Source: Erigeron canadensis
Taxonomy: Eukaryota > Streptophyta > Magnoliopsida > Asterales > Asteraceae
DNA: 64,000 nt
NCBI RefSeq assembly: GCF_010389155.1
Contig: NC_057763.1
Span: 8,308,649 to 8,372,648 of the forward strand
Direction of reading: 5' to 3'
Both the position numbers and the translations under genes were made by a program. Below the pieces are notes generated by a model. It made no database searches, was not told the DNA's origin, and worked only from the letters and a program-made list of their open reading frames with translations. Positions 53,717 through 64,000 of the stretch are shown in pieces; the first letter of the stretch is position 1, and each line of letters opens with the position of its first letter.

Positions 53717-54734
53717 ATAATATCGTTTTGATATCGATCCATAACCGAATTCAATCACAATTTATCAAAAAATCAAAATTATTTTTGTTTTTTGTTCGTC
53801 ATTTTTCGTCACTGAAATTTCAAAATTCACCTCACAATTCACATAAAATCACAAATGTTTGTTCACCATTAGATTCGTGATAGTTGATAACACAATCCTT
53901 TCAAGTTTCAAGTTCTAATTCGATCTGGATCACGAGTTCGAATTTTGAGTTTTTTGGCGCTAAAATTTGGGATTTGATTCTGTTATGTTTTGTGTTGATA
54001 TTTGTTAATCGGATCATAGCTAAAGTGATTTCAAACTGTTTGCAAGTGGTTTCATGTTCTAATTCCCAGAAAATCAAAAGATATTGAAGTTTTTCAAGTT
54101 CATCAATGGAGTTTTATGTTGAAACTGAACTGATGAAGAAGACGACTCAAGGACGATCTTGCAAAGATCGTTTCAGTCTTCATACTTGTTTTTCACATTT
54201 CAGTGTTGTGGCTTGTAGGACGATCCTCATAAGATCGTTCTGACAAGTGTGGTTGTGTTGTGAAGTATTGATTGTGGCTAATTAATCCTTTTGGATTGGT
54301 TTGGTCAATTCAATTACTTGGAAATAGCTGTGTTACTGAAAGTTTTGGAAAGAAAAACCAAGACGATCTCAATCAAGATCGTCTTAGCCTGTTGATACCA
54401 GGACAATCTCAATTAAGATCGTCCCAGTTTTCTTTGAACAAGTTCTGGTTTGATTGATTTTGTGAAGTGTTGTGATTGGGAATCACACTTTTCTTGGGTA
54501 ACTGATCTTCGTGATTGGTTTTGCTCAATTCATTTCATTCCATCTCACACCGTTACTCTGCCCCAATCGTTTCAGAATACTTAGAAATTTTTTTCTCAAA
54601 TTCAAGAAACCTAAAACGATCTCTTTTACAAGACCGTTTCATTTCATACCATACAAGATCGTTTCATCTCCAATCTAATCAAGATCGTTTCATTTCTTCA
54701 ACCAAATTCAATTCTTAATTCAAATCAAGTTCAA
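53717..54734 (+). promoter_or_regulatory. Copia-2 leader with repeated GATCGT hairpins
   Basis: About 1 kb of untranslated leader. From 54,150 it holds at least five inverted pairs of ACGATC and GATCGT with short loops (54,153-54,171; 54,220-54,238; 54,362-54,383; 54,402-54,423; 54,615-54,636) and two further half-sites at about 54,655 and 54,683. Such stems could serve packaging or dimerisation of the genomic RNA; this is inference. No ORF of note. Confidence 0.7.
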
Positions 54735-56006
54735 ATGGCTTCTCGTGAAGCATTGGCATTGGGTTCCAATACAAGACCTCCAGTTCTGTACCGTGATGCT
54801 GAACAAAAAGATCGAACAGCTGCAGATAACAGAGCTAGATCATGCTTGTACAAAGCATTACCAGATGAAATCTATGGTTCTGTTGATTCTTATGATACAG
54901 CCAAGGAGATATGAGATGAGGTGGCAAGACAAATGGAAGGATCTGATGTGACTTCAACAATAAGATTGACAAATGTGTTTACTGAGTTTGACAACTTCAG
55001 CAAATTGCCAAATGAATCTCTAGAGGCTGTCTACTGTAGGTTCTGCAATGTCATAAATGAACTTAGGAAGAACAATGTCAATAAATCAGAGATTGAGTTA
55101 AACATCAAATTCATCAAAGCCCTTGGTCCAGAATAGGAAGATTTTGGAACACAGATTAAGCAACATCAAAATCTGACCAAGTTCACCATCCATAATCTTC
55201 ATGAATCTTTCAAACTCAATGAACATCAAGTTCTAAACAAAGCTTCATCAAACAAAATGCCAGAAGTTGTATCTTCTGATCCTTTGGCATTGATTGTTGA
55301 AAAGAAGGTTTCTGAAGCTCTTAAAAGGCAAATGGTAATTGTTTCTTCATCTGATGAGGAGGGAGATGATATGATGGCTACAAGAGATGGTGTCTCAGAT
55401 GAACTATATCAAGCTCTTGCCGCGGTAACTAAGCATTCCAAAAGAAAGTACTACAAAGCGAGGCCAACCAACAACAATCTTTGTACTTCATCAACAAGTG
55501 CATTTTCAAAGAAGGAACACTATCATCACAAGAACTTTGAACAAGGTAAATCTAGTGGATCAAAGCATAAGGACAAGAAGGAAGGAAGTGAGAAACAAAT
55601 TGTGGAGAAGGGTAATTCATTTGACAAAAAGTGTTATAACTGTGAAGTTTCTGGTCATTTTGCTGTGGATTGCAAGCTACCTCGCAAGAAGAATTATGAA
55701 TACTATAAGCAGAAGATGCTTTTGGCCAAGCAAGTGGAAGCCACACAAGCCTTAATTGCTGAGGATGATAAATGGCTATTGCTTTCTGATGACGAAAATG
55801 AAGATCTGTCTGCAAATGTGTGTTTCATGGCGAGGTTGAGCAGGGACAAAGTGTTGGAAGCTGAAAGCATTGATGAGGAATATCCCGATGATGAGGTAAA
55901 TCTCGACTCTACTTTTTCATTAATTAAGGATAAAGAGTCTTGTAGAATTGCCTTATCAAACTTGACAAAACATTTCAATTCTCTAGCCAACAAAAACAAA
56001 AATTGA
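54735..56006 (+). pseudogene. Copia-2 gag with zinc knuckle
   Basis: ATG at 54,735 (MASREALALG). One frame runs to 56,006, broken by TGA at 54,912-54,914 and TAG at 55,134-55,136; each stands where a Trp is common in the family (EIWDEV, PEWEDF). The N-terminal part looks shortened: RPPVLY is followed at once by the region that normally comes some 100 residues later. Gag core FTEFDNFSKLPNESLEAVYCRF is present. The CCHC knuckle CYNCEVSGHFAVDC is at 55,632-55,673. Confidence 0.9.
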
Positions 56007-57489
56007 AAAATAGCATTTCATTTTCTAAAAGTGAGTATACAAAACTTCTTGAAGAACATTCAAAAGTACTTTTTGAATATGATGCTATGAAACAAGATTT
56101 TCAAAATTATAAAGAAAAAATGTTGGTTAAAGAATGTGAGATGAATGCCTCTCCTGATTTTAAGTTATTAGAAAAGTGTCATAATCTTGAAAAGACCATT
56201 CTTGATCTTGAAAAGGCCAATCAAGATCTTGAAATTCAAAAGACCAATGAATGGCTTCAGGCAAATGCTAGACAAATGGATGTTGATATTCTGAATAAAA
56301 AATTGATAGGTCAGAACTTCTTCTCGGGTTGGGATTTGAGAATATCACTCCATTGCAAAAAGCCAAAGAAAAAATTGAACCTTTGTATGATGAAAATTTT
56401 CTGAGACTTGGTATGGTACAACAATTCATTCGTTCATTGGATGACGAATTTGAGACTGATGAAGTTGAGAAAATTCAAAACAATAAATTTTTGGTTAATT
56501 ATGATGCTCTAAATACTTCTTACGAAACAAAAGAATCATCAATTTTTGAATTAGAAGAAATTGCATCTAATTTTCAAAACCAAGAATCTGTCAGGTCTCC
56601 ACCTAAACCAACTAAATTGTATGTTCCATCCACATTTTTGGAAAAACAAATAGAAGGTTTACAACAAAAGGTGGATTCTCAACAAAAACTCATTAATGAC
56701 CTAAAGTCTCAAAGTCCGAATTTAGAGGATGAATCAGTTGTTGATATCAAGAAAGTTTGTGTGAATGTTTCTACTCAAACTAACCTAAATTCCTTAGTAG
56801 ACCATTCCACTCAGACTACCGGTGATTCATCTACAAATTCATCCACCCAAACCTTGACTGATTGTCTTGCATGTACTTGTCAAACTACTGCTACTTCAAT
56901 AGCTGAAAATTATGTGCAATCTGATTTATCTGATGAAGATCTTGCGCATAGTTTAGTTTTAATATGGTACTTTTATCAGTTTTTCACATGCAATAGTGTT
57001 GATGAGCTAGTTGTTGACCCTAAGCTTAGTGCTAGTATAGGTGTTGAAACTTCTACTCAATTCTCCTGTGAAACCAAAGATGTGTCAGGCCAAGTTGACC
57101 TAATTTCTGAGACTACCAGTGATGTGAAGTTGGACAACAAGATTCCTGATTTTTCTAAATTTTCAAAAGAATTCACCAAAGATGATTTTGACAAATTCAT
57201 GGAGGGAGAATATGTTTTTGACTTAGAAACTGAGAAAAAAATTGAATCTATCAAAATCAAAGTAGAAACAAAAAAGGAATCTCAAAAATCAAAGTCCAAA
57301 GCCCCAACTTCATATTATTTTAAGGAACGAGTTAAACCCAAACTCGTCAAGACTAAACAAAAGAGTCCTACCCCTCCTACCCCTATCAAACATGTCAAGA
57401 AGAAACAAGCTGCGACCTTACCAAGACCAAAGTATCAAAAAGTGAAACTTCCAAAAGACAATCCCAACGTTTCTTCGTCTAACTCTTAA
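56003..57489 (+). pseudogene. Copia-2 Gag-Pol linker with coiled coil and TQT motifs
   Basis: Two frames (56,003-56,404 and 56,329-57,489) separated by a frameshift. The first is helical (EYTKLLEEHSKVLFEYDAMK, EKTILDLEKANQDLEIQK). The second has another helix (LEKQIEGLQQKVDSQQKLINDL), then three STQT motifs and one STQF within about 100 residues, and a basic tail. No enzyme domain. An in-frame TAA at 57,487-57,489 ends it. Confidence 0.7.
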
Positions 57490-57507
57490 TCTAGTTCTTT
57501 ACCTAAG

Positions 57508-58110
57508 GTGTCTAAGTCTAGCTCAGTGTTGCTAAATAAGGACACATCGAATGGTTCAACTAGATATAGGGATAGATATGGATGGTTTTCTCATGACAAA
57601 CCTAAGAAACAAGAAGTTTCCTCACCCCCAAAAGAGACCAAAAAGATGGAAGTGTTTAAAACCCCTTGTTCTAATCTTCTTAGTTTCAATTCAACAGGTG
57701 GAAAGACCAAATGGGTTCCTAAGTCATTAGAACCTAAGATCACTAATAAGCATGTTGAGGAAAAGAAGAAGAGGAGGAGGAGAAAGAATGTTGGGAATAG
57801 AAAAAAGAAAAATTTTGTTAGTTTAAACAATTCATCTTTGGAAAACAATGTTAATAATTCCAAGGCTATGCCTTGTGGGTCTGTAAAAAATGTTAATTCT
57901 CGTGCTTGTTTGAATAATGTTAGACATGTTACTTTTGATTCGAATGTGAATGTGCGTACCTTTTATACAAATGTGCTTATTGATGGTGTGCTTGTTAATG
58001 CTCATATTGATTCTAAAGCATGTTCGTATGCATTTCCTAAGTTATACCCCCTGCCTGTGTTAACTAACCACAAAGTACCCGTCTTTAAGTGGGTACCTAA
58101 AGTCGGTTAA
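57508..58110 (+). pseudogene. Copia-2 basic linker before protease
   Basis: Same frame as the preceding segment, 200 codons, rich in Lys/Asn/Ser with a KKKRRRRKNVGNRKKKN cluster at about residues 88-104 that could act as a nuclear localisation signal or bind RNA. It ends at TAA 58,108-58,110; the frame continues directly into the protease. Confidence 0.65.
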
Positions 58111-58119
58111 AATTTTGGA

Positions 58120-59484
58120 TTGCAGGAAATAACCATCTGTGTTTGGATACTCGATTCCGGGTGTTCGAAACACATGACTGGCAATAAAGCATTGCTCAAG
58201 AACTTTGTTGAACGATTCATGGGAACTGTTCGTTTTGGAAACAACAACTTTGCTCCTATTCTAGGTTATGGAGATATTGAACGTAACGGAATTGTCATCA
58301 AGAAAGTTCATTATGTTGAAGGTCTAAGTCATAACTTGTTCAGCGTTGGACAATTCTGTGACAACAACCTTCAAGTTCTTTTTCGACAATCCCTGTGCAA
58401 AGTCCAAACTCTAGATGGGGTTGATATCCTTTGCGGAGATCGTGGTGATAATCGTTTTACCGTTAATCTCGATGATAACCAACCAACTAATAACATCTGT
58501 CTCGTTTCAAAGGCTACTTTGAATAATTCTTGGTTATGGCATAGAAGGCTTTCTCACTTGAATTTTCAAACCATCAATGCTTTGGTTAACAAGCAGCTTG
58601 TTGAAGGCTTGCCTGACTACAAGTATGAAAGTGAGCATGTTTGTCCTTCTTGTGCAGTTGGGAAGATCAAAAGAACTTCTCATAAACCAAAAAAAATTCC
58701 ACACACTTTGGCACCTCTTCATTTGCTTCACATGGATCTCTGTGGGCCTATGAAAGTACAAAGCCGAAACGGGAAGAGATATATCTTGGTTATCGTTGAT
58801 GATTTTTCAAGATATACTTGGGTCAAGTTTTTTGCATCCAAAGATGAAACAACTCAAATTTTGATCGATTTCATCACTTCCACTCAAGTAAATCTCCAAC
58901 TTCCAGCCCGTTACATCCGATCAGATAATGGTACTGAGTTCAAGAATGCCGTTTTCAGTTAATTTTGCAAATCAAAAGGCATTACTCACCAATTCTCTGC
59001 TGCCCGTACCCCACAACAGAACGGTGTCGTTGAAAGGAGAAACCGAACGCTGGTGGAAGCAGCAAGGACAATGCTTGTTTATTCCAAATTACCTTCGAAT
59101 ATGTGGGCTGAAGCTGTTGACACTGCTTGTCATACTCAGAATCGGTCTATCATTAATCAGCGTCATGAGAAGACTCTTTATGAGGTTATTAACAAACACA
59201 AACCCAACATCAACTATTTTCACATTGTTGGGTGTGTTTGTTACACTTTGAATGATTGGGAAAATGTTGGAAAGTTTGAGAAGAAAGGTGACGAAGGTTA
59301 CTTTGTTGGTTATTCTAAGACATCAATTGCCTATCGTATCTTCAATCGCCGAACAAACACAATTCAAGAAACAATGAATGTTTGGTTTGATGAGATGTCT
59401 GGCATGATTTTTGAACAAGAAAGTTTGCTACCACAATCAGTGATCCAAGTACTTCAAGTGCTCCGACAAGGACGTCTACCTTAG
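58120..59484 (+). pseudogene. Copia-2 protease and integrase
   Basis: One frame broken only by TAA at 58,960-58,962. Protease: LDSGCSKHMTG with the catalytic DSG. GAG-pre-integrase and zinc region: WLWHRRLSHLNF...CPSCAVGKIKR. Integrase core: LHMDLCGPM (first Asp), RSDNGTEF (second Asp), and after the stop PQQNGVVERRNRTL with the Glu. It ends in the C-terminal part (HIVGCVCYTLND, KFEKKGDEGYFVGYS) at TAG 59,482-59,484. Integrase would insert the DNA copy into the genome. Without the stop the domain would be complete. Confidence 0.93.
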
Positions 59485-59492
59485 CTTCTAAT

Positions 59493-61568
59493 TTGAAGAA
59501 GTATCCGACTCCAACAAGTGAAGAAATAGATATTCTTTTCGAAGAATTCTACAATTCAAAACTGATTCATGAAAGGGAACCTCAAGTCATCAATGAACCT
59601 ATTCCAATCAATGAACCAATTCAGACCAATGATTCAGTTCCTGACAACAATCATGAACCATCATCAAGTTCTTCAGAGCAACAAGAATCACCTTCAATTA
59701 ATATTTTTTCTCAAAAGAATGTTCAAGAACAACCTTTTCAGATAACTCAGACAACAAACCCATCAAATACTCCAAATATGAATGTGCCACTGGACTTTGA
59801 TCATCCAGATTTTGAGAAAAGAGTTCTTCCAAGTTATGATTCCATCTCTCAACAAAACTCCAGTTTTAATGATGATGATGTTGACATTCATCAACAAGAT
59901 CTTCTTCCTCATGACAACAAATGGGCACGTATACGGAAAGATCATCTTACAGAGCAGATAATTGGAGATCCACAAGCTGGAGTAACTACTCGTACTTCCG
60001 TCAATGAGTGTCTTGTTGTGCTTTCTCTTAGCAATATCGAACCCAAAACAGTCTCTGAAGCTCTTAGTGATCCAAAGTGGGTTAAGGCGATGCAAGATGA
60101 AATCACACAGTTTGAAAGACTGAAGGTATGGAGATTAGTTCCAAATCCGAGGAAAGAAGAACCAATTGGTACCAAGTGGATTTTCAAGAACAAGAAGGAT
60201 GAAAGTGGAGTCGTAGTAAGGAACAAAGCTCGACTAGTTGCGAAGGGTTATTTCCAACAACTTGGTGTTGACTTCGATGAAACTTTTGCTCCAGTTGCAA
60301 GAATGGAGGCCATTCGCATATTCTTAGCCTATGCCACATTCAGAAACTTCAATATGTTTCAAATGGATGTGAAGACTGCGTTCTTGAATGGTGATCTCAA
60401 AGAAGAAGTTTATGTGGAGCAACCAGAAGGTTTTGTTGATCCTCAGAGGCCGAACCATGTCTACAGGTTAGACAAGGCTCTTTACGGTCTGAAGCAAGCA
60501 CCCCGAGCATGGTATGATTCCTTGACTACTTTCTTACTCAAAGGTGGCTTTACCAAAGGCACGATAGACCCTACCTTGTTTATTCGCAAGCAAGGTAAGC
60601 ATGATTTACTTGTCCAAATATATGTTGATGACATTATCTTTGGGTCGACCAGTCAAACTTTTTGCCGAAACTTTTCATCTCTAATGGTCAATCATTTTGA
60701 AATGAGCATGATTGGGGAAATGAACTACTTTTTAGGTCTTCAAATCAAACAATTACCAAATGATATTTTTATATCACAAGGTAAGTACATTAATGATATG
60801 TTGAGAAAGTTTGACATGACTTCATGTTCTTCAATTTCTACCCCAATGGCTGCTCGAACAAACATTAATGCTGATAAAAATGGGAAACCATTTGACCAAA
60901 AGAGATATAGAAGCATGATTGATTCGTTGTTGTATCTTACAGCATCTCGCCCAGATATAATGTTTGCAACATGTATGTGTGCTAGGTATCAAGCTGCTCC
61001 AACTGATTTACATTACCAAGCTGTGAAACGAATTTTTCGTTATCTAAAGGGTACATCCAATCTAGGTCTCTGGTATCCAAGGGATACTGGATTCAATTTA
61101 ACTGCCTATTCAGATGCAGATCATGCAGGTTGTAAGCTTGATCGCAAGAGCACATCTGGTACTTTACAATTCTTAGGTGATAAAATTGTGAGTTGGTCAT
61201 CCAAGAAGCAAAATTGTGTGTCACTATCAACGGCTGAAGCTGAATATGTGGTTGCGGCTAGTTGTTTTGCTAAAGTGTTATGGATGAAGACACAACTTAC
61301 TGATTATGGTCTGAAATATGATCGTGTCCCTATCTATTGTGCTTCTCAAAGTGCCATTGCAATTTCAGTCAACTCAGTAAACCACTCTCGCTCAAAGCAT
61401 ATTGATGTTAGATATCATTTTCTCAAGGATCATATTGAGAAAGGTGACATCGAGCTCTACTTCGTGGGAACTGACTATCAACTTGCTGATTTGTTCACAA
61501 AACCACTGGATGAGAAGAGGTTTAACTTTCTAATCTCTAAATTTGGTATGCTAAATCTTGATCCTTAA
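59493..61568 (+). CDS. Copia-2 reverse transcriptase and RNase H
   Basis: 691 open codons in a frame shifted from the integrase. A Pro/Ser/Asn-rich linker is followed by [63 protein letters not shown] and catalytic YVDD ([11 protein letters not shown]). RNase [50 protein letters not shown] and LADLFTKPL close to the end, so the C-terminus is complete. All catalytic blocks are present. As the 3' part of a single polyprotein it has no start of its own and would not be made without the upstream frame. Confidence 0.93.
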   Translation: MKKYPTPTSEEIDILFEEFYNSKLIHEREPQVINEPIPINEPIQTNDSVPDNNHEPSSSSSEQQESPSINIFSQKNVQEQPFQITQTTNPSNTPNMNVPLDFDHPDFEKRVLPSYDSISQQNSSFNDDDVDIHQQDLLPHDNKWARIRKDHLTEQIIGDPQAGVTTRTSVNECLVVLSLSNIEPKTVSEALSDPKWVKAMQDEITQFERLKVWRLVPNPRKEEPIGTKWIFKNKKDESGVVVRNKARLVAKGYFQQLGVDFDETFAPVARMEAIRIFLAYATFRNFNMFQMDVKTAFLNGDLKEEVYVEQPEGFVDPQRPNHVYRLDKALYGLKQAPRAWYDSLTTFLLKGGFTKGTIDPTLFIRKQGKHDLLVQIYVDDIIFGSTSQTFCRNFSSLMVNHFEMSMIGEMNYFLGLQIKQLPNDIFISQGKYINDMLRKFDMTSCSSISTPMAARTNINADKNGKPFDQKRYRSMIDSLLYLTASRPDIMFATCMCARYQAAPTDLHYQAVKRIFRYLKGTSNLGLWYPRDTGFNLTAYSDADHAGCKLDRKSTSGTLQFLGDKIVSWSSKKQNCVSLSTAEAEYVVAASCFAKVLWMKTQLTDYGLKYDRVPIYCASQSAIAISVNSVNHSRSKHIDVRYHFLKDHIEKGDIELYFVGTDYQLADLFTKPLDEKRFNFLISKFGMLNLDP

Positions 61569-64000
61569 ATCACTTTACCCTTGAAGGAATTCTTGATACA
61601 TTTTCGAAAATTTAAAAATAAATAAATAAATAAATAAAAAATGGCTTATGCATACTCAGTGCATAACCCATTCTTAATTGAAATTATTTATATTTCAAAG
61701 TTGGTATAAATTCATGTTGTTATACATATAGATTGATATAAGATAACGAGGAATTGAACGCCTTTGTGTACTTCCAAGTGGTCTTATATGAATATATATG
61801 TGTAATAGCAATTTTGAAGTTTGTTGAGCAAAGATGTGACTTGAAATGAAACAATTCATGAAATTTTTCCGACAATAAATTATCAAACTCTCAATTGTTG
61901 ATATGAGAAGTGAAGGATCGAATGCCTTTGTGTACTCCCGAGTTGTCTCATCTTGAACAATTGATTGAGTTAACATGAGTAAAATCATTATGGTTTTTGT
62001 GAAATTCATTTTTGCTCCGCCTTTATATCTTTGCATAGATTAATGGGGAGTTTGTGATTTCAAACCTCTTTCAAACTTCAAATGTGTTTTTAAAACAATT
62101 TTTTTCACATTCGATGATTTTCCAATGATTTTTATCCAATGGGAGTTCGGTGATTAGTTTGCATATGAGCAACTAGGTTTTCTCAAATATCACTCCATGA
62201 ACTTCATCATCACCGATGAGTTCTAACCCCGGAGTATTCACTTCTTTCATTCGATAGTGAGGGTATTTAGAGTGATGATGATTTCGTGCAAATAGGATGG
62301 AGGGAGTTAAGTCGAAAAGTGAGAGGTTATGGTGATATGTTGTGAGAAAAAGGGTTAAAAGAAATGATACCCTTCCCTAAAATTCTCAAATCACCGGGTT
62401 AAATACGTTTCTATCGGATGTCATTTGTTGATATCTCGTTATTGAAGAAGTCTTCATGTACCCAGTGAAGCGATGCACATCTTTATCTAACCACTCAAGT
62501 GTTTATTAACAAATGCTTGTTTTATTTTTCACGGAGATTTTTTATTTCTATTGACTCTTCATTTGAAAGATGTTGATATTGAAAAAGGGCGACACTCTGC
62601 TCCAGTCCCTGACTTCATTTGATCACATTGTGTCTAGAGCTATATTGTTTGATCAGTCCTTTGATCATTATTCATTCTTTAGGACACAATCGAGTCACAT
62701 CTTTGTGATATAATTGCTTATCTTTGTGATATAGCCGGAACATTAGTAGTGATATCTTAATTGATATTTCACGATGATCAAATGGAAATCCTACCATTGT
62801 TAACGTCTTGGCCAACTTTGAACGTAGGTCTCATAATTACATTAGTGTGAATATAGAGTTAACAAGAAGTCTATTGTGACCTTCGTTTTCTCTTAAAAAG
62901 TCTTTAAGGATAGTAGAACATGGTTATCGAACACTTTGGTGACACTGACCATGGTATACATTCTTTGAAGCAATCTTGAGGTTGAAAAGCCAAAAGACCG
63001 AACTATGTTAGAGTTTGCTTTGTGCATTTCTCAATGATACATAGGAAATCCGATAAATGGTATTCATTTCTTTCGGTCATTTCATTAATCCTTTCGGTTT
63101 TTGCAAATGTTAACGGATTATTATTATCCGGTTTTATTTCTCTTCACCCCAACACAGAAAACACCAACACCATGCTAAAACATTTGTATCAACAACTTCA
63201 ATCTTATATTTTAGACACCCATAGGATTATTTGGGTTGGCTTAATGTCTAGGTTGTAGTTTTGATGGTTGATAATTCTTCGTGTGCATAATATCTAACTT
63301 TTGGTCATATTATTTCTTTTGACATTTCATTAATCAATGTGTGCATAATGACATTGGTTCCCAACTTTGTCATTATGAGGGGGAGAAAATATTATGATTG
63401 ATTAGGGGAAGAAATTAGAATGATTGATAAGGACAGCAAGGAGAAAAACTTTTGTGTTTGGTTGTTTTAAAAGTATTAAGGGGAGAACAGAAAAACACCT
63501 CATCATTAAAAAAAAAATTGCAACAAATCATGCTTTGGATCGTTAACGTATAGTTATTTTGAAAGGGTTCCAAATTCAACTTGAAGTTCTTTCATCTCGA
63601 AAGTAGATCATTTGTTCTTTCAATTTATAATATTTCAGTCAATTGAGCTCAAGTTTTCACTAGATCTTAGTTGAAATGAGATCTTGACTTGAAAAAGAAA
63701 ATCCGAATTGAGTTCAGAAATAAGAATGAGATCAGAGATGCTCCAATCAAAGACTGTGATTACTCATGAATTGAGGGAGAGCATGATTACTTTCATAAGA
63801 GACTTTTCAAAATCTCAATTCAAATGTATACTCTCCAAAGTACATATTTCTCCAAAAGAATTGAGGGGAAGCTCCAATGCATACATCAAGGGGGAGAGTA
63901 CATATTTCTGAAAAATTCATTCCAAGACATCAAAATTCAAGAAAGCATAAAGACTTGTTCAAATTCATTGTTCTCCTTGTAGAATCAAGAAGCTGAATTT
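61569..64000 (+). other. Copia-2 3' region with polypurine tracts
   Basis: No convincing ORF. It contains an AAATA run (61,614-61,640) and a ~37-base phrase (GAATTGAACGCCTTTGTGTA... at 61,749; ATCGAATGCCTTTGTGTACT... at 61,917) occurring twice. Polypurine tracts lie near 63,377 (GAGGGGGAGAAAA), 63,478, 63,861 and 63,890 (AAGGGGGAGAG). Several such tracts and a former env-like region are known in SIRE elements. A 78-codon ORF at 63,022 has one hydrophobic stretch but no further support. Confidence 0.6.

Larger units (their letters stand above)
53380..64000 (+). mobile_element. Copia-2: SIRE/Maximus-style Ty1/copia retrotransposon, 3' end outside window
   Basis: It has a 5' LTR, tRNA-Met primer site, ~1-kb leader, gag with zinc knuckle, an unusually long Gag-Pol linker, protease, integrase, RT, RNase H and a 2.4-kb region after pol with repeated GGGGAGA polypurine tracts. 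Long linker, long 3' region and several polypurine tracts are typical of the SIRE lineage. Stops and at least three frameshifts disable gag-pol. The 3' LTR is not reached by 64,000. Confidence 0.93.

Noticed and set aside
63022..63258. 78-codon ORF with a hydrophobic stretch after Copia-2 pol, considered as an env-like remnant
   Set aside because: One hydrophobic run is too little; no longer frame, signal or conserved env features can be seen.
1..64000. CRISPR arrays, bacterial operons, rRNA genes
   Set aside because: Repeats are transposon arrays or minisatellites without spacer logic; introns, plant retrotransposons and codon context mark a plant nuclear genome.

Overview
This is repeat-rich nuclear DNA from a flowering plant. 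It holds Ty1/copia and Ty3/Athila retrotransposons primed by plant tRNAs, a tRNA-derived SINE, small DNA transposons, a plastid DNA fragment, an endogenous plant pararetrovirus and one intron-containing plant gene. A eudicot, perhaps Asteraceae, is my guess from the style of the repeats; nothing in the window proves it. There are no bacterial operons, CRISPR arrays, rRNA genes or convincing tRNA genes.

Layout. 1-5034: decayed Copia element (Copia-1, + strand), cut inside RNase H. 5035-8616: remnant of an endogenous caulimovirid on the - strand, from the tRNA-Met primer site through movement protein, virion-associated protein, coat protein, a scrap of RNase H and the start of the transactivator. 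8617-11,160: AT-rich spacer with a decayed nuclear copy of plastid atpA. 11,160-33,235: a transposon nest. An old terminal-inverted-repeat element holds a foldback/MULE-like element (11,735-19,796). Athila-1 (11,935-18,770, target duplication GTCAG) sits inside that, and a much younger Athila-2 (20,445-33,009, - strand, near-identical LTRs) lies beside it. 33,236-35,479: LTR-like sequence with two minisatellites. 35,480-42,214: spacer holding a 1.49-kb LTR mini-element (39,330-40,819, target duplication GAATC).

42,215-48,026 (- strand) carries the only intact host gene I can support: a 12-exon diacylglycerol kinase whose exons join in frame to 480 residues. Its last two introns hold a PIF/Harbinger-like element and a Helitron 3' end. 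48,027-53,379 is AT-rich spacer with a SINE, a foldback element and a MITE. 53,380-64,000 is a second Copia element of SIRE/Maximus style (Copia-2, + strand): 5' LTR, primer site, hairpin-rich leader, broken gag-pol with an open RT-RNase H stretch, and a 2.4-kb 3' region; its 3' LTR lies outside the window.

How it fits together: apart from the kinase, nearly every coding segment is from a mobile element or virus and is broken by stops or frameshifts. LTR comparison and nesting give a relative order: old inverted-repeat element, then MULE-like element, then Athila-1 (about 18 differences in 471 bp of paired LTR), with Athila-2 the youngest. The points most worth a second look are the pararetrovirus and its junctions, the repeated palindromes inside the Athila elements, the hairpin array and TQT motifs in Copia-2, and the transposon load in the kinase introns.
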